From Candidatus Woesearchaeota archaeon (lineage in GTDB: Archaea; Nanoarchaeota; Nanoarchaeia; Woesearchaeales; JAGVZT01), in the NCBI GenBank assembly GCA_017608295.1, contig JAFCGF010000003.1:62001-126000 (forward strand): 64,000 nt of DNA, read 5' to 3'. Position 1 is the first letter of the stretch. Each line of letters starts with the position of its first letter. The position numbers and the translations under genes were made by a program. Under the pieces are notes generated by a model, which searched no databases, was not told the origin of the DNA, and was given only the letters and a program-made list of their open reading frames with translations. Positions 58,899 to 64,000 of this stretch are shown here, one piece after another.

Positions 58899-59603
58899 TT
58901 ATGTAAGGAGCGAGCGGACGAAGGCCAGGAGCTGGAGGTTTCCCAGCTTGCTGTCCCCTCCCTTCCTCAGGTCAAAGGTGTAGAATATCTCTGCTGTGCG
59001 CGTTCCCTTGGGAATGCACTTGAGCAGGTTGAACAGCACTTTGAAGCCCTTTCCTGGGAATCTCCAGCGCTGCTTGTTGACAATGTCCTTCATGAGGTCG
59101 GTGCGTATCGCGAAGAATCCTGACAGCGGGTCTGAGCACTCTACTCCTCTCAGTGAGAGGCGGAATCTTGCGAGAATATCCCCTAGCTTTGATATCATCC
59201 TTCTGTGGTATGACCAGTTTCCTGCTACTGATTTCCTTACTCCCACAACCACGTCAGCACCATCGAGCTTGGACACCAGCTCAGGGATTTTACTTGGCGG
59301 ATGCTGTAGGTCTCCGTCAATGACTGCTATGTTTGGGCGCTCCACAAGTTCCAATGCGTCCAGGATGCTTGCAGTGAGGCCCTTTATCTTTCCCTTGCGG
59401 ACGAGGATGCGGACTGGATGCCCCTTCTGGATGATGCTGTTCACAATCTCAATCGTGCCGTCCCTGCTGTTGTCATCCGCCACAAGAATCTCGGCCTCAG
59501 GGCAACGCGTGAACACCTCTCCCATGACTGCTCCTATGGTGTCAACCTCGTTGAGCGTAGGGATGATGACGGTTAGCTTATCAAATAGTTTCTTATCACC
59601 CAT
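58899..59603 (-). CDS. dolichol-phosphate mannosyltransferase-like GT2
   Basis: A 234-residue GT2 enzyme of the DPM1 type: LTVIIPTLNEVDTIGAVMGE, ILVADDNSRDGTIEIVNSI, and NIAVIDGDLQHPPSKIPEL with the DGD metal site, then SGFFAIRTDLMKDIV. It would load a sugar onto polyprenyl phosphate at the inner membrane face, supplying GT-C enzymes such as those at 38680 and 49904. No C-terminal helices, so it is a soluble type. It shares a divergent promoter with the CapK-like gene. Confidence 0.9.
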   Translation of the reverse strand: MGDKKLFDKLTVIIPTLNEVDTIGAVMGEVFTRCPEAEILVADDNSRDGTIEIVNSIIQKGHPVRILVRKGKIKGLTASILDALELVERPNIAVIDGDLQHPPSKIPELVSKLDGADVVVGVRKSVAGNWSYHRRMISKLGDILARFRLSLRGVECSDPLSGFFAIRTDLMKDIVNKQRWRFPGKGFKVLFNLLKCIPKGTRTAEIFYTFDLRKGGDSKLGNLQLLAFVRSLLT

Positions 59604-59634
59604 GTTCTCACGCCTGTTAAAATAAGAATAACAA

Positions 59635-59651
59635 TAGGTTTTAATAGTTTC
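59635..59651. promoter_or_regulatory. 17-bp element in a divergent promoter, copy 2
   Basis: Identical to the 17-mer at 51534 and likewise between divergent glycan genes. On the plus strand its TTTTAATAG is about 28 nt before the CapK-like start; on the minus strand CTATTAAAA is about 38 nt before the GT2 start. Confidence 0.55.
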
Positions 59652-59670
59652 GACTGCGCTCCTTTGGGAT

Positions 59671-60900
59671 ATGTTCCTCAGGGAAGGGTACTATATGTCC
59701 AGAGTGCTTAAGCAGGAGAAGCTCTCGCTGAGGAAGAGGCACAGGCTGCAGCTCTTCTTCCTGAAGAATCTCGTGGAGCATGCGTACGCACACAACACAT
59801 TCTATAGCCGGTTCTACAAGAAGCACGGCTTCCATCCCCGAGACATTGAGTGCCTGGGTGATGTGGAACACATCCCTATTGTGACGCGAAAAGAGGTCAT
59901 CAGGAATTTTGAGAGCATAGTGGACAAAAAGCGGATCGAAGGCTACAAGCTCATAGAGACGAGCGGAACAACCGGCTCCCCCCTGAAAGCATACCTTGAC
60001 AGCGAGGCCCTGGATTATGTGAACTGCATCTTCACGCGCACGCTCCGAAACCAGGGCTATAACCCGCTCAGAAAATTGGGATTCTACTGGTATCGTAAGG
60101 AGAGGAATAGCGTTGTCACACGCTTAGGTATCAACAGGAAAGCCATCATCTATCCGCACTCCACACCCTCAAAGCAGCTCGCGCTCATCCGCAAGCATAA
60201 CCTCAAGGATCTCTATTATTTTCCCTTCAAGCTGTATGAGCTTGCGAACAATGTGGAACCGACTGTTCTCCGTAATCTCGGCATGAAGCGCATTTTCACT
60301 GTCGGGGAAATGCTCACCCCAAAGATGAAGGCGTTCTTCGAGAAGCGCTTTGGCTGTCCAGTCACTGACAATTATGGGCTCACTGAATTTAATCTCGCCG
60401 CCTACCAGAAGCAGGGAGAGCAGCACTACACGGTGAATCATGACGCGGTCCTTTTTGAGACTCATATTGCTGATGATGAATACCTCCCTTCAAATGCGAG
60501 GCGCGCTGTCCTCACTAATCTCTACAATTATGTCACGCCCTTTATCCGGTATGACACCGATGATTATGTGGAAGCAGATAATTCTGGTGTCAAGCGCATC
60601 CTGGGCAGGGAGAGCGACTTCATAGGTTCAGGAAAGAAACGCGCATATCTCGGCGACCTCGTGGACGCGATGCTCGAATTCTCAGATGTGGTATCGCTCT
60701 TCTCGTTCTCGCTTCGTGGAAAGCACCTAATAACGCATATCGTACCAAAGCAAAGCTATGTCAAGAACCACGAGACAGCGCTTATCTTAGCTGTGAAGGC
60801 ACTCCTGCCCAAGGGTTTTTCCGTTAAAGTGAAGAGGGAGAAAAGCATCGTGTTCAAGGACCGAGGTAAGCTTCCACTGCTTGCCAGGGGAAAGAATTAA
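59671..60900 (+). CDS. CapK/PaaK-like adenylate-forming enzyme
   Basis: A 409-residue protein of the phenylacetate-CoA-ligase superfamily: LIETSGTTGSPLKAYLDSE (SGTTG nucleotide loop), TDNYGLTEFNLAAY (YGxTE motif) and FIRYDTDDYVEADN. The length and N-terminal helices (LQLFFLKNLVEHAYAHNTFY) match CapK-type proteins from capsule clusters, which probably activate acids for attachment to polysaccharide. ATGs at 59671 and 59695 are both possible; the promoter spacing favours 59671. It ends the glycan island. Confidence 0.85.
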   Translation: MFLREGYYMSRVLKQEKLSLRKRHRLQLFFLKNLVEHAYAHNTFYSRFYKKHGFHPRDIECLGDVEHIPIVTRKEVIRNFESIVDKKRIEGYKLIETSGTTGSPLKAYLDSEALDYVNCIFTRTLRNQGYNPLRKLGFYWYRKERNSVVTRLGINRKAIIYPHSTPSKQLALIRKHNLKDLYYFPFKLYELANNVEPTVLRNLGMKRIFTVGEMLTPKMKAFFEKRFGCPVTDNYGLTEFNLAAYQKQGEQHYTVNHDAVLFETHIADDEYLPSNARRAVLTNLYNYVTPFIRYDTDDYVEADNSGVKRILGRESDFIGSGKKRAYLGDLVDAMLEFSDVVSLFSFSLRGKHLITHIVPKQSYVKNHETALILAVKALLPKGFSVKVKREKSIVFKDRGKLPLLARGKN

Positions 60901-60942
60901 ATATCTCTTAGCTTAATATTGGCTTCAAGGAAGTGATGTATC

Positions 60943-61041
60943 ATGTTGTATCATACTACTTTTGAAAAAGCGGTGAAATCCCTCCAGAAGATTCTGATGC
61001 AAATTGCCCCTCTGGCTCTCAGTTTCTATCTCGTGAAGTGA
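60943..61041 (+). CDS. tandem 32-residue peptide gene, copy 1
   Basis: A short open frame beginning MLYHTTFEKAVKSLQK, then ILMQIAPLALSFYLVK, with stop TGA. The middle is an amphipathic, basic helix and the C-terminal 15 residues are hydrophobic with a Lys end. GCTTAATATT at about 60911-60920 is a possible TATA element about 27 nt before the ATG. Two further copies follow. The peptide is one residue longer at the start than the others. No database family known to me. It is too small for usual gene finding. Confidence 0.65.
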   Translation: MLYHTTFEKAVKSLQKILMQIAPLALSFYLVK

Positions 61042-61090
61042 ATTCTTGAGTTGGGGCTTGAGTTCAAAGAACGGGGCCGAGTTGGGAAAG

Positions 61091-61101
61091 ACATAAATAC
61101 T
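61091..61101 (+). promoter_or_regulatory. TATA box for tandem peptide copy 2
   Basis: ACATAAATACT is centred 27 nt before the ATG at 61123 and is preceded by the purine-rich GGAAAG. Confidence 0.6.
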
Positions 61102-61122
61102 TGGACTGCTGGAATCAAAGGT

Positions 61123-61221
61123 ATGTACAAGTCCACTTTTGAAAAAACGGTGAAATCCCTCCAGAAGGTTCTGATGACGATTGCTCCTCTGGCCTTTACG
61201 TTCTATCTAGCGAAGACGTGA
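61123..61221 (+). CDS. tandem 32-residue peptide gene, copy 2
   Basis: MYKSTFEKTVKSLQK, then VLMTIAPLAFTFYLAKT and TGA. Compared with copy 3 the conserved residues are TFEK, VKSLQK, LM, IAPL and FYL; variable positions lie mainly in the hydrophobic half. The preserved frame, start and stop among diverged copies indicate translation. It is leaderless by TATA spacing. Confidence 0.7.
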   Translation: MYKSTFEKTVKSLQKVLMTIAPLAFTFYLAKT

Positions 61222-61250
61222 CTTTAATTGAGAGTTTACCTGAGGAAAGA

Positions 61251-61261
61251 CATAAATACTT
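61251..61261 (+). promoter_or_regulatory. TATA box for tandem peptide copy 3
   Basis: CATAAATACTT lies about 26 nt before the ATG at 61282, identical in core to the copy 2 promoter. Confidence 0.6.
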
Positions 61262-61281
61262 AGACTGCTGGAATCCAAAGT

Positions 61282-61380
61282 ATGTACAAATCCACTTTTG
61301 AAAAAGCGGTGAAATCCCTCCAGAAGATTCTGATGAAGATTGCTCCTCTGTCTCTTAGCTTCTATCTCTTGAAGAGATAG
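61282..61380 (+). CDS. tandem 32-residue peptide gene, copy 3
   Basis: MYKSTFEKAVKSLQK, then ILMKIAPLSLSFYLLKR and TAG. Copy 3 has the most basic end (LysArg). Like the others it combines an amphipathic basic helix with a hydrophobic C-terminal half, as in membrane-active or membrane-associated peptides. It is followed by T-runs that may end transcription. Function unknown; possibilities include a membrane protein regulator, toxin or bacteriocin-like peptide. Confidence 0.7.
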   Translation: MYKSTFEKAVKSLQKILMKIAPLSLSFYLLKR

Positions 61381-61430
61381 GTGAAGTTAATCTAAAGCTC
61401 GCCTGTGTGTGATTGTACCAAATCTTAATC

Positions 61431-61468
61431 TATGTATTTTTTCTATGTATTTTTAGTGTATTTTTTTG
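61431..61468 (+). terminator. T-rich terminator after the tandem peptide genes
   Basis: Three T-runs of five to seven bases occur within 40 nt just after the third peptide gene (TATGTATTTTTT and similar), typical of archaeal termination. It lies in the gap before the convergent TPR gene. Confidence 0.5.
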
Positions 61469-61484
61469 CTTCTAGAGCACTGAT

Positions 61485-62141
61485 TCACTCAAGGAGTTCG
61501 TCGAAGTCTGCGTCGAACGACCTGACGAAGTCCAACTGGCTCTCAGTGGCAATCGTTGAGGCAATTTCTGCCTGGCCCTTTGCCTTGTCTAGTTCGCCCT
61601 GCTTGTGGTAAGCCACCGCAAGCCCGAGGTATCCATAAGCCGTGGTGTCGTCGAGCTCTTTCACCTTGAGAAATGCTTCTTGGGCCTCGAGATTCCTGTC
61701 CTGCTTAAGCAGCGCCCAGCCGAGATATCCAAAGCCTTCAGACTGGAAAGGGTTGACTTCAGTCGCCTTCCTGAACTCGATGGATGCTTCCTCAAACAGG
61801 TCCTGCTCAAAGGACTCTATCCCTGTGTCCATATGGCTCTGCCAGAGCTCGAAATCAATTCCGCCCCCGTCGTCGTCTCCAGTATCAGGAGTGCCGGGCA
61901 GTCCGTTGAGCGCGAACACCACCACGAGGGCGATAATCACGATGCCAACGAGAATTACGGGTAGCTTGCTTGAGCCCCCTCCAGCCTTCACAGGAACATT
62001 CTTCACGCCTGCCTTCTCAAAAGCAGCCGCAATCTTGTTTTCGGTGTAGCCAGCATCTTTCAGGGATTTTTTCAAATCCGCTGAGCTGACGCCTTTCTTT
62101 TTTCCAGATGTAATCCACTGAATAAGGTCATCATTTGCCAT
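61485..62141 (-). CDS. UBA-like domain, membrane helix and TPR protein
   Basis: A 218-residue protein. An N-terminal helical domain (DDLIQWITSGKKKGVSSADL then KDAGYTENKI) of the type at 256 and 46193 precedes one membrane helix (LPVILVGIVIIALVVVFAL), then outside TPR repeats (about 105-215: EEASIEFRKATEVNPFQSE, ALLKQDRNLEAQEAFLKV, AYHKQGELDKAKGQAEIA). TPRs bind protein partners. The third protein in this window with this head suggests a common cytoplasmic ligand. Confidence 0.85.
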   Translation of the reverse strand: MANDDLIQWITSGKKKGVSSADLKKSLKDAGYTENKIAAAFEKAGVKNVPVKAGGGSSKLPVILVGIVIIALVVVFALNGLPGTPDTGDDDGGGIDFELWQSHMDTGIESFEQDLFEEASIEFRKATEVNPFQSEGFGYLGWALLKQDRNLEAQEAFLKVKELDDTTAYGYLGLAVAYHKQGELDKAKGQAEIASTIATESQLDFVRSFDADFDELLE

Positions 62142-62189
62142 AATTAATGTTCTAGGAACTCTGATTTTTTAAACTTTTAGGTTCTTGGC

Positions 62190-63503
62190 CTAAATTAGGG
62201 TTATAATGTAGAAATACACTGCGCTGATGATGAAGTGAATAATGGCCAGCGTTCCCCCAATTTTAATGAACTGCCCCCAGCTGATTTTCCTCCTATTCTT
62301 CTCTGCGATGCCCAGGGCAAGGACGTTGGCCGGGCTCGCGATAGGGGTGATATTCCCGCCGATCGCGGTCCCGATGACCAGCGGCCAGTAGAGGGTATTG
62401 CCGGCGATGCCGAGCAGCGAGTTGAGGTTCTTGATGATGGGGATAAGAATGGCAGTTACGGGGATATTGTCTACTATTGATGATGCGATTGCGCTGCCTC
62501 CGAGCACTGAGAGCACTGCTGAAATTTCGCCTGAGATGCGCTCTGCCATGAAATGTGCCACTTTCTCCAGTAATCCTACATGTTCGACTCCGCCGACAAC
62601 GATGAACAGCCCGACGAAGAATGCTATTGTTGACCATTGCACCTCCGAGAGCATCTCTTCGGGGTCGGCTCCTGACAGCACGAGCATGAGGATGGCTCCG
62701 CTGATGGCTACTCCTTCATTGCCGACACCGGTGTAGTCCTGGATGAGGAAAAAGACTACAATCAGAAAGAGGATGATGCAGGATTTGATGAACAGCGGCT
62801 TGTCCTTGATCTCCTTGTTCTCGTCCAGGGTCTGGAGATAGCCCCGGTCGAGCTTTGTTGTTCTCTTGCCGAATTCTTTTCTGAAGATAATCCTGAAATA
62901 AATGATGGCGACGATGATGAGGATGATGCCCAGGACGAGCAGGTTCTTGCCGAAATCAATGAATGAGAGGTCAGCTGCCGTTGAAATCATCATGTTAGGT
63001 AATGAGCTAACTGGAGTGAGGATTCCGCCAATATTGACGCTGAGAGTGATTGCGAAGAGGTACGGGATGAAATCCAGCTCGAGAAGTGCGCACAGGCTCA
63101 CAACAAGCGTGCCCAATACTATTGTCGAAGTGATGTTGCTGAAGAACGTAGAGACCACCACACTGAGGATTACAATCATGACCATGAGCTTGACCGGGTC
63201 TCCATTGGTGAGTTTTGCTGCTTTGATGGAGATGTATTCAAACAGGCCGCTCTTGTTCACGACCGCGATGGTAATCATCATGCCCACAGCGACTGTTAGA
63301 GTCTTGTAGTCAATGTAAGTCCCGATAGTGTCGTACTCTAGGACGCCGTACACGACCATGAGCATCGCCCCGAGAAGCGCCGCGACTGTCTTGTGTACCA
63401 TGCCTGCCATGAACAGCAGGTATGTGAGGACAAAGATGATAAGGGCGAGAAATGCTATTACTTCTAGATTCATCGACTGGGCTATGTTCATCAGGAAGTC
63501 CAT
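62190..63503 (-). CDS. ArsB/NhaD-type ion transporter
   Basis: A 437-residue membrane protein with about 11-12 helices. It has the ion-transporter superfamily layout: helix pairs around VVVSTFFSNITSTIVLGTLV and, in the second half, GGSAIASSIVDNIPVTAILI with the conserved Asn-Ile-Pro, then IGGNITPIASPANVLALGIA. NhaD-type members exchange Na+ for H+; ArsB-type export arsenite. The substrate cannot be decided here. It could couple with the proton-pumping pyrophosphatase in ion homeostasis. Confidence 0.88.
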   Translation of the reverse strand: MDFLMNIAQSMNLEVIAFLALIIFVLTYLLFMAGMVHKTVAALLGAMLMVVYGVLEYDTIGTYIDYKTLTVAVGMMITIAVVNKSGLFEYISIKAAKLTNGDPVKLMVMIVILSVVVSTFFSNITSTIVLGTLVVSLCALLELDFIPYLFAITLSVNIGGILTPVSSLPNMMISTAADLSFIDFGKNLLVLGIILIIVAIIYFRIIFRKEFGKRTTKLDRGYLQTLDENKEIKDKPLFIKSCIILFLIVVFFLIQDYTGVGNEGVAISGAILMLVLSGADPEEMLSEVQWSTIAFFVGLFIVVGGVEHVGLLEKVAHFMAERISGEISAVLSVLGGSAIASSIVDNIPVTAILIPIIKNLNSLLGIAGNTLYWPLVIGTAIGGNITPIASPANVLALGIAEKNRRKISWGQFIKIGGTLAIIHFIISAVYFYIITLI

Positions 63504-63640
63504 TGTGGGCTGGGAATTCTACCTAAATCTATGGTTTGTGTGTGGAAAAAGTCCTTAATAAATCCTTCGCAAGGACTTTTCCTAGCATAAAGCTTATAAA
63601 GCCCTTTTCTCCCGTAGGATGCAGGCTGGAGGAGGAATAA

Positions 63641-64000
63641 ATGGCCGAAGAAGAGAGTGAGCAGCGTTCAGAGATGAAGCATGATGTCAAGCGCCTTATC
63701 CGCGACCTGATGATGCTCTTCATTTTTGTCCTTGTCGTGCTGGTCATGAGCTTTCCGCTCAGGGGAGAGACAGTGAAGATTCTTGGCAGGAGCTATCCCC
63801 TTGAGGGTGCGCTATTGGTGCTGTTCCTCGCGATATTCCTTCCCCTCACAAGCCTGCTATTCTATGACCTTAAGAAGGCATTTGATGACCTCTCTTCTCT
63901 CGTGGTGAAGAATTTCCCCGGGATGCGGGAAGAGGTGCCTCCGATGAATACGGTCATGAGGAGCCTCGTGCAGATTATTCTTATTTTTCTTGTGTCAGTT
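63641..64000 (+). CDS. membrane protein, 3'-truncated by the window edge
   Basis: The first 120 residues of a longer gene. A strong ribosome binding site (GGAGGAATAA) precedes the ATG, and a TATA-like GCTTATAAAG lies near 63591-63600. The protein begins MAEEESEQRSEMKHDVKRLI, with helices around LMMLFIFVLVVLVMSFPLRG, LVLFLAIFLPLTSLLFYDLK and a third at the cut edge. The function cannot be inferred from this part. Confidence 0.75.
   Translation, partial: MAEEESEQRSEMKHDVKRLIRDLMMLFIFVLVVLVMSFPLRGETVKILGRSYPLEGALLVLFLAIFLPLTSLLFYDLKKAFDDLSSLVVKNFPGMREEVPPMNTVMRSLVQIILIFLVSV

Larger units (their letters stand above)
61085..61221 (+). repeat. tandem repeat unit 1 (promoter plus peptide gene)
   Basis: A 137-nt unit holding a TATA-type promoter and the second peptide gene. 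The same-length unit recurs at 61244-61380 with a 159-nt period. Promoters match at nearly every position (GGAAAGACATAAATACTT and GACTGCTGGAAT). Confidence 0.75.
61244..61380 (+). repeat. tandem repeat unit 2 (promoter plus peptide gene)
   Basis: The second 137-nt unit, with the same TATA promoter before the third peptide gene and ending at its stop codon. Confidence 0.75.

Noticed and set aside
1..64000. tRNA, rRNA, insertion sequences, integrases or CRISPR-Cas genes
   Set aside because: None recognised on reading both strands. Small RNA genes could be missed without a covariance-model search.

Overview
The window is archaeal chromosome of roughly 50% GC. It carries archaeal or eukaryotic-type information genes (ribosomal protein S27e, aIF2 alpha, Nop10, a PAC2 proteasome-assembly chaperone) and a TrmB-type regulator. 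TATA boxes lie about 26 nt before many start codons, as for leaderless mRNAs, and other genes have GGAGG-type ribosome binding sites. The many small membrane proteins, acidic tails and HxsD-like genes suggest a DPANN/Woesearchaeota-like lineage, but this is inference; no rRNA or tRNA gene was recognised. There is no transposase, integrase, phage gene or CRISPR array.

Layout. 1-15 kb is accessory: small membrane proteins, a putative HExxH metallopeptidase, a lipoprotein and a Kelch protein, then five diverged paralogues of an unrecognised family (4423-8258, minus strand) with a glycine-rich membrane hairpin and variable acidic tails. Next come a methyltransferase-like/membrane protein pair, two tandem HExxH paralogues (10091-12366), a RelBE-type toxin-antitoxin pair and a PGF-pre-PGF-like surface protein. 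15-28.7 kb is mainly housekeeping: NAD synthetase, S27e-aIF2a-Nop10-PAC2, a TrmB regulator, a type IV pilin-like cluster, an aldehyde dehydrogenase/COG2403 GTPase/class III aminotransferase operon, a GNTTKA-type (K+-independent) membrane pyrophosphatase and an M50 protease. A giant Cys/Asp-rich secreted repeat protein and a prepilin peptidase follow.

33.4-60.9 kb is a surface-glycan island: five radical-SAM proteins (one with two rSAM domains, one fused to a polysaccharide deacetylase and a GT2 glycosyltransferase), GT-C, GT2, GT4 and GT28-like glycosyltransferases, duplicated SGNH hydrolases, a pyruvyltransferase-like protein, a sugar-nucleotide epimerase and a CapK-like adenylate-forming enzyme. 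Inside it lie a MazG/dCTP deaminase pair and a compact module of a short leader-like peptide and two HxsD-like proteins (48738-49853), a candidate RiPP-type system. The window ends with three tandem genes for near-identical 32-residue peptides, each with a candidate promoter, then a TPR membrane protein, an ArsB/NhaD-type transporter and a truncated membrane protein.

The best candidates for undescribed biology are the HxsD-like module, the tandem 32-residue peptide genes, the deacetylase-GT2-rSAM fusion, the paralogue array with neighbouring HExxH proteins, and a GT-C-like gene whose reading frame continues 62 codons past an in-frame TAG. Where a TATA box or ribosome binding site pointed to a start inside the longest open frame, the shorter start is given and the reason stated.
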